64,000 nt of DNA from Parasponia andersonii. Taxonomy: Eukaryota; Streptophyta; Magnoliopsida; Rosales; Cannabaceae. The stretch covers positions 1 to 64,000 of the forward strand of contig JXTB01000174.1 in the NCBI GenBank assembly GCA_002914805.1, written 5' to 3'. This document shows, piece by piece, positions 13,753 to 26,336 of this stretch (position 1 is the stretch's first letter; each line of letters opens with the position of its first letter). The translations under genes and the position numbers were made by a program. The notes beneath the pieces were generated by a model that was given only the letters and a program-made list of their open reading frames with translations, had not been told where the DNA came from and ran no database searches.

Positions 13753-14518
13753 TGATGCAATTGAAGTTACTGTTCAACCGCACGTACAAAAAGAGTACAA
13801 AAAGAGCAGCATTGATGTGGACTTGCAGGAATTAAAAGATAGTAATCATATGATCCATTAAATTTTGTAAGTAGGTCGATCATAAGACTTAGAGCCAAGA
13901 AACTCAAAGAGACATTAAATGAGCTAATTCAATATATTGGAGAGATGACTAATATATGAAGACCTGATTTCAGGCCAAATCAGATCCAAGAGAACCTAGT
14001 TACTATGATTAAGGTTTTAGAAGAGTCTAACTCCAACTGAAATCTACACGTTTTTCTAAGTCTTTTGTACTTTTAGGAAACTTCTTTAATTCAAATTTAG
14101 TTATTTTCGGATTTAGTTGTTTTAATTTTTGAGGAGGGTTGCCACATGTCAAAATAACATTAATTTACCTTATATAGAGTTAAATTTGGCTCCTATATAA
14201 ATGAGAGAGTCTTGTACGTTTTTTAAAGGATAGTGATCAATAATATTGCAAGTTAATTGTGTTTTCTTCATTCTTGAGAAGATTCTTGAACTTATCAAGT
14301 TAACTCTTGTAGCGTTCAAAATAACTAGACTTATCACATTGATTCTTGAGTGATTCTTGAGGATTTTTGGTGTGACGTTTTTAATTTATCGTAGTTCTTG
14401 GTTCTTATCTTGCTAGGCAATGGGTCAAGACTCAACATTCTTGCGACTTGATGATCTTGGGTTCGAATTCCTTTGTTGGTGCTGGGCTTCGACACAATTA
14501 TTGACGGGGTTCATATCA
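13753..14518 (+). repeat. 5' LTR of the Ty3/gypsy element
   Basis: 766 bp, starts TGATGCAATTG and ends TTCATATCA, two bases before the primer-binding site. Alignable along its length to 23688-24427, with scattered substitutions and short indels. Confidence 0.9.
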
Positions 14519-15326
14519 TTTGGTATCAGAGCATAGGTTTCAAGGCAAGTTTGAATTATCCTTTACTTTCTTTACTGTTCCTTTGATTCTTGAATTAGGG
14601 TTACAAAAAAAAAAAAAGTGACTAGCCGAAATTTTGTGAATTAAGGATACCAGGTTTCCTAATCTGTTCAAACTCTTTGTTCTTGGCCGAAATTTTATGA
14701 ATTAAGGATATTAGGTTTCCCAATCTTATCAAACTCTTTGTTCTTGGCTAAAATTACTGTTATAGAGGTATTAGAATTATTTAGTTTCCTAATCTGAGCT
14801 AACTAGGGTCTCTTTGCATTTGCTTGGGGTCCAAGTTATTGAGGTTATACTAGGGAGGCCGAATCCTATCTTGATTAAGCCATTCAAGTTTTGTGTTCTC
14901 AGTATTCTAGTCTGATTCAAAGTGTTCGTTTCTGGTTTCTAGTAGAAAAAAAAAGGAAAAAAAAAATAAAGAAAGGGAACGCGGATCCCGAAAAGAAATT
15001 GGGAGAAAATTTTGTGAATTTTGAGGTATTGCTGAAATCGAAGAATTCTTGTTACTCATATTTCTTGCATCAGTTTCTTGAGAATTGCTTGTGAGTATTT
15101 TGATTTAATCTGGTTGTTTATCATATTGAATTGCCGCTGGAGTATTCTTGAATATGATTAAGAGTGAAAAGGAAAATATAATGGGTGGAAAAAGGCAAGA
15201 GTGGTGAGAACATAAGAGGGTAAATGCCATTGAGTGCCAAACATGAGAGCGAGTGAATCTTTCTGAGTGAAACACATGAGGAAAGAGTGCTTATGAGGTC
15301 CTAACCTTATTTTTGCATATTTCAAT

Positions 15327-16600
15327 ATGTCACAAAATCAAGAAGGTAACACAACCGAAGAGGTACAACAACTAACTGTTCCGAACTTACAATTACAAAC
15401 ATTGTTGGGGGAGATGAGAAGAATGATGAGAGTTGAATTAGAATCAATTCATGAGAGAATTGATAGGTTGGAAGGAGAAACAACCGTGGGACATCCTCAA
15501 AATACTCCCATTAGGCAACCACCTAGGCGAGTGCAACTAGAGGAGCAATGGGATGATGATGAAGACGTAGAGGAATGGGAGGAGGTAGATGAACTAACAA
15601 TAAATAGGGGTAGGTTTAAGCGTGGTTATAGGAATAGAGAAGGTAGGATGGGTAGACCTAAGTGAGATAATGACTTGGGAAGTATTAAAGTAAAGATACC
15701 ATCCTTCCAAGGTAGAAACGATCCTGAAGCATATCTAGAGTGGGAGAAGAGAACGGAGATCGTCTTCGATTGCCACAATTATTTTGAGGATAAAAAGGTA
15801 AAGCTTGCTGCAATTGAATTCACTAATTATGCTGTTGTTTGGTAGGATCAATTGTTGAAGGAAAGAAGGAGAAATCTAGAACGCCCTATTAAGAATTGGG
15901 ATGAAATAAAAACAATCACGAGAAGACATTTCATTCCAAGTTACTATCATCAAGAGCTATACAACAAATTACAATGTCTAACTCAAGGATCCAAGAGTGT
16001 AGATGATTACTACAAGGAGATGGAGGTTGCTATGATCCGAGCAAATGTAGAGAAGGACAGAGAAGCTACTATTACTAGGTTCTTGCACGGTTTAAATAGA
16101 GAGATAGCGGACGTAGTAGAAATACAACATTATATAGAGCTGACAAATATAGTGCATCAAGCTATCAAAGTTGAGCAACAATTGAAACGGAGGAACTTTC
16201 CTAGGAGGGAGCTAAGCTCAGCTCCTACAAACTCATGGAGACTAGCCCCCTAAACAGGACGAGTCTAGAAAGGATGGAAACGTAAGTCTGAGTCTGAGTC
16301 TTTTAAGGATGGAAAACAAGTTATGGAAAACAAGTTAAGTATTTTAAACGTAAGTCTGAGTCTGAGTCTAAACGTAAGCTCAGCTCCATCAGCTAAACGT
16401 AAGTCTGAGTCTTTTAAGGATGGAAAACAAGTTATGGCGCTAAAACAAGGTAACATCGAATCTGTCATTTCTAGAAATCGTGATGTTAAGTATTTTAAAT
16501 ATCAAGGCAGGGGTCATATTACTAGCCAATATCCAAACAAAAAGGTAATGGTGATCAATACTCAAAGAGAGATTAAGACGGATGATGAATGAGAAGATGA
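15327..16600 (+). pseudogene. Fossil gag-like region
   Basis: Gag-like coding remnant of the Ty3/gypsy element. A Gln/Glu-rich N-terminal part with an acidic stretch is followed by a retrotransposon-gag-type helical domain and a degraded zinc-knuckle area. Short direct repeats lie near 16270-16430. The region is not intact. Confidence 0.75.
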
Positions 16601-16725
16601 AGATAATGACATACCACCACTTGAAGAATTATAAAGGGCAGTGTGCTGTAGAAGGAGAATCATTAGTGGCGAGGCGAGCTCTTAGTGGGCAAGTTAAGGA
16701 AGAAAACAACAACTAACGAGAGAAC

Positions 16726-16841
16726 TTGTTTCATACTCGATGTTTTGTGAATAACAAAGTCTGCAATTTCATAATTGATGGAGGGAGTTGTACCAACATG
16801 GCTAGTATTGAATTAGTGAAGAAATTAGCATTACCTACTAT
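16726..16841 (+). pseudogene. Fossil retropepsin-like segment, cut by the hAT insertion
   Basis: Start of the aspartic-protease-like part of the Ty3/gypsy element. It ends exactly at the 8-bp target duplication of the hAT element; related coding resumes right of that element at 20540. Confidence 0.7.
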
Positions 16842-19800
16842 TAGTCCTGGCAATTCGGGTCGGGCCCAATGGGATGGCCCGCGGCCCATTAAAGTGGCCC
16901 GCAGGCCGGCCCAGCCCAGCCCTAGGGGTAGGGCCGGGCTGAGCCTGAAATTCGTGGCCCAGCCCTAATCGGCCCAGTTTTTTTTTTTTGGGCCCAGATT
17001 CGTCTGGGCCCTTAAATTTAAAAAAAAAAATTGTAAAGGGCCCAGAACTCGTCTGGGCCCTTTCTCAAAGTCTCTCCAACGGTAATATATATTACCGTTG
17101 GGTTTATATCATTTTGTTTTTTTTTTTTTAGTTTAAACTATTTTTTAAAATTTAAAAAAAATATTTTCTTACACTATAAATACCCTATACTGTGCACTCT
17201 TTTTTCACACTTACAATTTTCAAATACTCTCTTATTTTCTTATTCTTTCTCTCTAAATCTCTAATTATATTCTCAATTTTATCTTTTTCTCTCTTATCTA
17301 ATTACTATTTACTAATTATTAGTAATTATATTTTATAGTCTTCAAAGTCCAAACACTCCACGACTCATAAAGCTTAATTGAAGGTACGATTTAATTTATT
17401 TATCATAATTATCTTTTTAATTTATTTAATTTGTAGTATATTTAGTTGTTTACTATTATTACTAGTATAATAGTTAGTAGTTTATAGTTACTAGTTAAGT
17501 AGTTAGTATTCTTAGTAGTTCTACAATACTTTATTTTTAATTTCAATTCAATTGTAATTTTTTACAATTAAGATAGTAATTCATTAGTTTGTAGTTTGTA
17601 GAAAATTTATTAGAATATTATATTTTAAATTTCAATGAATTTTTAATTTTTAGTAGTTTACAATTAAGTTAGTAGTAGAAAATTTATTAAATATATTTTC
17701 AATTAATTTGTAATTTATAGTTATTTACAATAAAGTTAGTAGAAACTAAAAAGTTTATTACAATATTAAATTTTTAATTTCAATTAATTTGTAGTAGTTT
17801 ACAATTAAGTTAGTAGAAGTTTATTAGTATATTATATTTTAAATTTTAATTTATTTGTAATTTGTTGTTGTTTACAATTAAGTTGGTAGAATATCTATAT
17901 TTATAATTTCGATTTATTTATAGTTGTGTATAATTTTAATATCTATATTTTTAATATAGGATATGGATATGTCAAAAAATATCTCTATTGATTTGGAATT
18001 GGATGACGACCAAATTCGCATAGCTGAAGAGGGTGATCGAGTTTCCGAAATACAAACTAATCCAAATACTAGTGGAAGTTGTTCACAATTTTAAGATAGT
18101 TGTTCGCCGAGTACAAGCACGACCTCCAAACGTGCAAGGACAACTTCCAATGTATGAGACCATTTCGATCCAGAATTCAAAGATGAGGCTGATGGTAAGA
18201 AGATAAAAATGGCAAGATGTAAATATTGTAAGAAATTATTAACCGCTAAACCATCTAGCGGGACCGCTCATTTGAATAGACATAGTGATGCATGTGTCAA
18301 AAAACACAAAAAAAGACAAGAAACCCACTCAATAAACTCTTCAACTCAACAAGGATGGTTCGGTAAGTTCTTGAAACTATGATCCTTTAGTAGTAGGGAA
18401 TCTTTAGCATGTTTAATTGCTATAAAAGATTTACCATTAGGATTTGGTGATTATAATAGCTATGAAGATTATATTAGAAGATCTTATTATCCAAACTTTA
18501 AAAGAGTTTCTAGAAATACCACTAAGAGTGATTTGACTAAAGTTTATGAAAATATGCGTAAAGATTTAATTTCTGAATTAACTTCATTAAACTTTTGTAT
18601 TGCATTGACATCTGATATTTGGGGTGCTAATTCTAAATAAGATTATTTAAGTGTAGTTACATATTATTTAGATTCTAGATGGATAATACAAAAAAAAAAT
18701 AATTGGTTTCGAGTCGTTGATATTAAACATACTGCTGAAATTATTAGAGATAGAATTTTAAATGTTGTTGAAGAATATGGCATAACGAATTGCATTATCT
18801 CTATCACTTTAGATAATGTTACTGCAAATACAAAGACCATAAAATTACTCAGCAATTTGGTAAGTTCATACACCGGAGGATTCTTACTGCATCAATGTTG
18901 TACATGTCATATTATCAACCTTATCGTCAAATCAGGTATAGATATTATAAGTGTATATATTGAAAATGTTCGATCTGCCATTGCTTATATTCATACTTCT
19001 AATCCACGTATTGCTGAATTTAAAAGATATTGCATAGCTCAAAGATTAAAACTAAGAAAATTCCAAGTTGACATGCCTGTAAGGTGGAATTCCACTTATT
19101 TAATGTTGAAAAATGCATTATCATATAAAATTCCAATTACTATGTTTTACAATTCAAAAATAGGTTCATTAGTATTGAAAGATGAAGATTAGTACATTTG
19201 TGAAAAATTTGTACAATTTTTAGACGTTTTTCATGAAACTACTGTTGCATTATCTGATATTTATTATCCTACTTCTCCAATTATTTTACGTCATATTTTT
19301 TTTATTGCTGAAATATTTTGTAAGGCAAGATGTGACTTTATATTTGAACCAATTATAACACGTATACAAGAAGTATTTTTAAAATATTGGTTTCCAATTC
19401 CTTTCTTATATTCATTTGCTTTTATTTTAGATCCTAGGGGTAAATTAAATAGTCTTTCTAACTTAATTAGTTATATTTCTACATGTTTTGAGATAGACTA
19501 TACTACTGAATATACAAATACTCGTGACAAATTTTTTGAAGTGTATAGTATATATGAGGCTAAGTTTGGCAGTAATCAACAACAACACACTCCTCCACAA
19601 GAAACTGAAGAACAGTCAAAAAATAAGTCTTTTTGGAGCATGGTAGATTCTCGTCCTCAAGGTTGTGGTCGTGGCTCATCATCAACATCATCAAGTTCAA
19701 GTCAACTACTACTACTAATAAATCTACTACAACCCTCTGATCTTACTCAATATATTGAGCTAGACTCTGACATCGATCCCAATGATGAGAACTTCAAAGT

Positions 19801-20531
19801 TTTGGAATGGTGACATAAGCGTCAACCAAGATTCCCGGTGCTTTCACAATTAACCCGTGATGTTTTAACAATTCTGGTGTCCACGATTTCTTCAGAATTT
19901 GCTTTTAGTACGACTAAGATGATAGTAGATGAGTGGAGAACTTCGTTGGCTCCTGAAATGGTTGAGGTATTAGCATGTGTTAAAGATCGGGAAAAAGCGG
20001 CAAAACGAAATCAAGACACTATTCGTATTTGTAATGAAGAATTGACCAAAAATTTCAATAACTTGTACATGAATGATGATGATGAGTCATAAACTCATAA
20101 AGTCATAATTAATGATATACTAGTTTTTTCAAGTAATAATTTGAATTGTAATAAATGATCATCAATAAAATCAAATTTCAATATTTCAAATTTATTTGTT
20201 TCATTATTTTCTTAATATCCTATTTAATTATTATTAATTTTTAACAATAGAAAACATATGTAGTTTATGTTGTCAACTTTTTTAAATGAAAATTCAATTA
20301 AAAAGTTTAAATTTAACATGTTTAAAAAAAGTTGTTAAAAAAAAAATCAAATAGTAGCAACAAAAAAAAAGGGCCAAGTATGGGCCGGCCCGGCCCGGCC
20401 TGGTTTTGGCCCATCAAAAAGCTCGGCAGGCCAATGGGCCCGAGCCGGGCCATATTTTATTTTGACCGGGCCAGACTAAAGCCCGTAATGGGGGGGCCGG
20501 GCCTGCTCGGCCTGCCATTTTGCCACCTCTA
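16842..20531 (+). mobile_element. hAT DNA transposon nested in the Ty3/gypsy element
   Basis: A 3,690-bp element with short imperfect terminal inverted repeats: left TAGTCCTGGCAATTCGGG, right end (read inward) TAGAGGTGGCAAAATGGC. It is flanked by a perfect 8-bp target duplication CCTACTAT (16834-16841 and 20532-20539), the hallmark length for hAT. Both subterminal regions (16855-16980 and 20370-20520) are crowded with GGCCC/GGGCC motifs, typical of hAT transposase binding regions. It carries one transposase gene with a probable 5'-UTR intron (GT near 17385, AG near 17960). Intact target duplications show it entered after the retrotransposon had inserted. Confidence 0.95.
17963..20092 (+). pseudogene. 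hAT transposase (RICESLEEPER-like), degraded
   Basis: Catalyses cut-and-paste movement in intact relatives. The frame opens MDMSKNISIDLELDDD, then a BED zinc finger (CKYC...HLNRHSDAC, about 18215-18300), the RNase H-like body including CCTCHIINLIVK near 18900 and MPVRWNSTY near 19080, and the C-terminal hATC dimerisation part (FPVLSQLTRDVL to LAPEMVEVLACVKDR, 19830-20000). The reading frame is cut by several nonsense codons, the first at 18092-18094 after 43 codons, with others near 18148, 18379, 18637 and 19190. The copy therefore cannot make a full transposase but could be moved in trans. Confidence 0.9.
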
Positions 20532-21099
20532 CCTACTATAAAGCATCCACATCCATACCAGCTTCAGTGGTTGAATAATTGCGGAGAAGTCAAGGTGACA
20601 AAATAAGTGTTAGTGGTATTTTCTATTAGCAAGTATGAAGATGAAGTGTTTTGTGATGTGGTGCCTATGCATGCATGTCATGTTTTATTGGGAAGACCGT
20701 GGTAGTACGATCGGCGAGTCACACACGATGGTTTCACCAATAAGTACTCTTTTACTATTAAAAGGTAGCCAATATCACTTGTGCTATTGATTGCAAAACA
20801 AGTTCTTGAAGACCAACTAAAGATGCAAAAAGCGAGTGAAAAGAAAAAAAAGAAGGAGAAAGAGCTGAAACTGAGAGAAAAACAGAAAAGCAAAACCATG
20901 AGTGAGGGTAAAATTGAAAAACAAGAGTAATGCAATCTTATTATGTGTAAGAGAGGAAAAATATAATTTCATTGCAAGAGAAAGTGAGATTAAAAGAGTT
21001 TTAATTTTACAACAGCCCCTTATAGTACTTATGTACAATGAGGCTCTTTTATGTACTGATGATTTTCCGGTTCTTTACTGAGCAATATTGTTTCTCTTT

Positions 21100-23687
21100 T
21101 ACAGGAGTTTGAAGATATAGTTCCTGAAGAAATTTCTTATGGTTTACCTCCAATTCGTGGGATTGAACATCAGATTGATTTCATACCTGGAGCATCAATT
21201 TTAACCGGCCTGCCTACAGGAGCAATCCCGAGAAGACAAAGGAACTTCAGAGGCAAGTAAGTGAATTATTGAAGAAAGGATATGTGCATAAAAGCATGAG
21301 CCCTTGTGCAGTTCCAGTGCTATTAGCTCTTAAGAAGGATGAGACATGGAGGATGTGTGTTGATTTCTGAGCCATCAACAACATAACGGTAAAGTATCGT
21401 CATTCCATTCCTAGATTAGATGATATGTTAGATGAATTGCATGGTTCTTATATTTTTATAAAAATTGATCTTAAGAGTGGATATCATCAAATTAGAATAA
21501 GAGAAAGGGATAAATAGAATACGACCTTTAAAACTAAATATGGTATGTATGAGTGGTTAGTGATGCCTTTCAGTTTAACTAATGCTCCAAGTACTTTTAT
21601 GCATTTGATGAACCATGTTTTGTGTGTATTTATTGGCAGATTTGTGGTTGTCTATTTTGATGATATCTTAATTTATAGCAAAAATTGGGAAGAACATGTA
21701 ATGCATTTAAAATCTGTTTTAGATATGTTAAGGAAAGAAAAGTTGTTTGCACGGATAAGCTTGTGTTTCTTGGCTTTGTTGTTAGTACTAAGGGAATTGA
21801 GGAAGACGAGGAAAAAGTGAAAGTAATCCAAGAGTGGCCAACACCTACAAAAATTAGCCAAGTGAAGAGTTTTCACAGCCTAGCTAGTTTTTATAGACGG
21901 TTTGTACGTGATTTTAGTAGCTTGGTCGCCTTTCTTACTGAAGTTATTAAAAAGAATATATCATTTAAGTGGGGGGGAGGAACAATACAAGATATTTAAT
22001 CTGATAAAAGAAAAATTAACTAATGCACTTTTACTTGTTTTACCTAACTTCGCTAAAACTTTTGAAATTGAGTGTGATGCTTCAGGAATAGGTGTTAGAG
22101 ATATCTTGATGTAAGAAGGTTATTCAGTTGTATACTTTAGTGAAAAATTGAGTGGGGCAGCTCTAAATTATCCCACTTATGATAAGGAGATGTATGCTTT
22201 AGTAAGGGCATTGGAAAATTGACAACATTATTTATGGCCGAAGGAATTTATGATTCACACAGATCATGAATCCTTGAAACATTTAAAGGGACAACAAAAA
22301 ATAAACAAACGCCACACAAAGTGAGTAGAATTTATTGAAACATTTCCTTTGTAATCAAATACAAGCAAGATAAAGAAAATATTGTGGCTGATGTATTGTT
22401 CTGAAGGTATGCCTTACTTTCTACTTTAGATACAAAATTACTTGGCTTTGAGTACATTAAGGATTTATATATATAAGATTCTGATTTTGGTAATTTGTTC
22501 AATGTATGTGAAAAAGTAGCGTTTAGTAAGTTCTATAGGTACGATGGATTTTTATTTCGAGAGAATAGACTGTGTATGCCTATATGTTCTTTGCGTGAAT
22601 TACTTGAGAAGCTCATGGTAGTGGTTTGATGGGCCATTTTGGTGTGGCTAAGACTTTAGGTATTTTGTATAAACATTTCTTTTGGCCTCATATGAAATGT
22701 GATGTTGAAAGAATATGTGAAAAGTATATCACTTGTAAACAAGCTAAGTCTAAGTTGAAACCCCATGGTTTGTACACCTCTCTACCTATACCTAGTGAAC
22801 CTTGGACTAATATTTTCATGGATTTTGTTTTGGGATTACCTAGGACTAAGAGAGGAAGAGATTCAATCTTTGCGGTCGTAGATACGTTTTCTAAAATGGC
22901 ACATTTCATTACATGTCATAAAACCGATGATGCATCACATATAGCTGATTTATTCTTTAAAGAAATTGTTAGGCTGTATGGCATGCCTAGGACCATTGTT
23001 TCTGATAGAGATGCTAAGTTCTTAAGTTACTTTTGGAAGACTTCGTGGAAAAATTTAGGAACCAAGTTATTGTTTTCTACTACTTGTCATCCATAAACTG
23101 GTGGTCAAACTGAAGTAGTGAATAAGACTTTATCTTCTTAATTTGTTGCGTGCTATCATTAAGAAGAACTTGAATACATGGGAAGATTATTTACCACATG
23201 TTGAATTTGCTTACAATAGGAGTATACATTCTGCAACAAATTTTTCACCATTTGAAATTATTTACGAATTTAATCTATTATCACTTTTGGATTTAACCCT
23301 TTTACCTTTGAGTGAACGTATAAACTTAGATGGCAAGAAGAAAGCTGAGTAGGTGAAATAGATTCATGCAAGGGAATGGTTGAACATTGAAAGAAAGACC
23401 GAACAATATGTCCATCAAGCCAACAAGGGACGTAAAAAGGTAGTATTTGAACTAGGAGATTGGGTCTAGGTGCACTTGCAGAAAGATTGTTTTCTGGAGC
23501 AACGGCATTCAAAACTCCTTCCTCGAGGAGATAGACCATTTCAAGTGGTGGAATACATCAATAATAATGCCTACAAACTAGAATTACCAGGTGAGTATGG
23601 TGTTAGTGCTAGCTTTAACGTTATTGACTTAGCTCTTTTCGATGTAAGTGATGATTTGAGGACAAATCCTTTTCAAGAGGGGGAGAA
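21100..23687 (+). pseudogene. Fossil pol region: RT, RNase H, integrase
   Basis: Reverse transcriptase motifs run from about 21110 to 21990 (including the FDD-type active site near 21655-21665), RNase H-like sequence to about 22420, then the integrase from about 22620 with its zinc-binding and catalytic core to about 23350, and a C-terminal tail to the purine tract. The whole is broken in several places. Confidence 0.88.
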
Positions 23688-24427
23688 TGATACAAATGAA
23701 ACTATTGCTCAACCGCACATGCAAGAGGAAGAGCATTCACATAGACTTGGAGAAACTAAAAGACAGCAATCACGTGATCCATTAAGCTTGTCAAGTAGGC
23801 TGATCATAAGACTTAGAGCCAAGAGGCATTAAATGAGCTAATTCAACATGTTAGAGAGATAGCTAATGTATGGAGGCCTGATTTAAGGCCAAATTAGATC
23901 CAAGAAAGCCGAGTTACTATGATTAAGGTTCTAGAAGAGTCCAACTAAAATCTACAGATTTTTCTAAGTCTTTTGTACTTTTAGGAAACTTCTTTAATTC
24001 AGATTTAGTTATTTTCAGATTTAATTATTTTAATTTTTGAGGAAGGTTACAACATGTCAAAATAACATTAGTTTACCTTAAATTAAGGTTAAATTTGACT
24101 CCTATATAAAGGAGAGAGCCTTGTACATTTTTTAAAGGATAGTGATCAATAATATTGCAAGTTAATCTTATTTTCTTCATTCTTGAGAAGATTCTTGAAC
24201 TTATCAAGTTAACTCTTGTGGCGTTCAAAATAATCAGACTTATTCCATTGATTCTTGAGTGATTCTTGAGGATTCTTGATGTAGTATCTTTAATCTATCA
24301 TAGTTCTTGGTTCTTATCTTGGTGGGTAACAGGTCAAGACTCAACATTCTTATGACTTGGTGATATTGGGTTCGAATTCCTTTGTTGGTACTGGGTTTCG
24401 GCACGATTGTTGGCGGGGTTCATATCA
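23688..24427 (+). repeat. 3' LTR of the Ty3/gypsy element
   Basis: 740 bp, starts TGATACAAATG directly after the purine tract and ends TTCATATCA, then TATTC. Counterpart of 13753-14518. Confidence 0.9.
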
Positions 24428-24796
24428 TATTCTAGGATTTCAAATTCTCTTTTTTTACATGTGAGTAGAAACATCTTTTCATATTCACTAACATATGGAA
24501 TAAAAGAAAGAATATTTAGGAATTGCATACAATTTGTATGTAATTTTCAATTGCTACATTAATATAAAAATAGCAAAAAATACATAAACATGCACACACG
24601 TATAGTTTGAATAATATTCATATATTCTTGTGGTCCCTATTCAACAAGCATATGGTGCCCAGGCTACTTTGATAAGGGATTGGAACCCTTAAGACTTTGC
24701 TCAGACAATAGATATTGGAAAGAGGTTATTATCAAGAAAGAGGTGCAATCTTTCCTTTTAAGGCTAAACATTCTGCAATGAATACATGAAAGTATC

Positions 24797-25135
24797 CATT
24801 GCAAAAAACTTTACTTTCAGTGACGACGATTGTGATTGAGTGAAAAATTCATGATTAAAAGAATGTCATTACTTTTATATCGTGACTAAAAAATTTATAG
24901 TTAAAAATTGTAGTCATAAAAATAATAATTTATTGTGACTAAATGTACTTTTAGCTACTGCAAATTTTATTATTATATATAAACAAAATTTGTGACTAAA
25001 AATATATTAATAACAACTTGTGACTAAATATTAACTTTTAGTCACAATAAATTGTGAATAAATATCATTTTTAGTCACAAAAAAATTTGTTGTGTCTAAA
25101 AAACTTATCACTAAATATTAATTGTTTTCATAGTA
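24797..25135. mobile_element. 339-bp non-autonomous CACTA-like element
   Basis: Ends read CATTGCAAAAAAC on the left and, read inward, TACTATGAAAAC on the right, worn forms of CACTA termini. A 3-bp duplication ATC flanks it (24794-24796 and 25136-25138), as expected for CACTA. The interior repeats TTTAGTCACAA and its complement TTGTGACTAAA many times, like subterminal transposase-binding arrays. No coding capacity. Confidence 0.65.
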
Positions 25136-25329
25136 ATCATATAAATCATTCGATTTTGAGGAGGACCCATTGCCATCCCATATGACAGCACCCAACCAAC
25201 AAAATTATTCCTATGAGACACAAAAGCATCATTATTAAGTTTTAAGCTTCCATTATCAGGTGGTTCCACTTCACATTTTTCTTCAGAGCTCTGAGAATCA
25301 TTAATACAAAATCGATAGTAAAATGGGAC

Positions 25330-26336
25330 CACTATTATAGAAAAATTTTTTCACATCACTTATAGGGTGATGTGGTAGAGAAACCACTTCACTCCATAAG
25401 TGACGTGAAATTAAGTGAAGTGGTAGTCTCGCATTATATCACGTCGTTTATATAGAAAGCGATTTAGTAGGTTAAAATCTACCAAAATCTCTGACAAATT
25501 ATCAGTTATTAAGATCATACTACGTCGCTTTTGGAGGATACCACGTCACTCCCCAAAAAGAGACGTGGTATATATATCATGCATTACATCACTTTTCTAG
25601 GAAGCGACATGGTAAGTGTCGTCTTCCTCCCTACATGCTCGGTCGGTGTAGTTCACAATGTTCTACAAAATTTTGAGCCTCTCACGGGTCTCCTCGTAGA
25701 TCATACCAATGATACACTTTACACTACCTTTACGAGCCAAACACCAAATAGTCAACTTCGTGATCTATAGTTCAAATCCTTACAATGTCATGTCGCTCCT
25801 TCCTTGCCTCCTTTTTTGCATCCCAAAATTATCGATGATGGTCAGAAACCTCAAGAATCTGTATCTGAAAGATCAAAAAGGACTGTTAAAGAAATTTTCA
25901 AAGACCTAATGATAGAAGAAACTGAAATAAGAGAGAGAGGTACTAGAAATTTGAAATTGGTAGAGTTTGAACTAGAGGATATTGAAAATTTTGGGTTTGT
26001 TTTAATTGGGATTAGGGGATGATTTGGTGGGGTTGATGGACGGCCATTACGGATTATTTTTTGCAGGTGCAGATCGATGCCGTAGCTAGTATAAGCCACC
26101 TACCACGTCACTTTTGTAGAAAACAATATGGTATTAAATAAAATAATATACTACATTGCTTTTTGCATAAACGACGTGGTACATGGCCCAACTATGTCGC
26201 TCGTTACATAAGCAATATAGTTGAACCTGCAATCATGTCACTTTTAAACGATGTGATGTGGGAGTTCAACTACGTCACTTTTTTTGAAAAATAATATGGT
26301 TTAAATGACATCGTTGATCCCTTTTTCAGTAGTGTG
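25330..26336. mobile_element. 1.0-kb non-autonomous CACTA element
   Basis: The left end begins CACTATTATAGAAAAA and the right end, read inward, CACTACTGAAAAAGGG, the classic plant CACTA terminus. Subterminal parts repeat short motifs such as CACGTCACTT and GACGTGG. No transposase frame is visible. The flanking triplets (GAC and TGC) do not match, so the target duplication is lost or one end is eroded. Confidence 0.75.

Larger units (their letters stand above)
13753..24427 (+). mobile_element. Ty3/gypsy LTR retrotransposon, old and broken, carrying a nested hAT
   Basis: Two LTRs (13753-14518 and 23688-24427) bound a plus-strand internal region. The primer-binding site at 14521-14532 (TGGTATCAGAGC) fits initiator Met-tRNA, and a purine tract (23675-23687) abuts the 3' LTR. 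Flanking pentamers TGTTC (13748-13752) and TATTC (24428-24432) match at 4 of 5 positions, a worn target duplication. Gene order gag, protease, RT, RNase H, integrase is Ty3/gypsy. By eye the LTRs differ at roughly one base in ten, suggesting several million years. Coding is broken in many places. No chromodomain was seen and the lineage is unresolved. Without the hAT insertion the element is about 7.0 kb. Confidence 0.93.
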
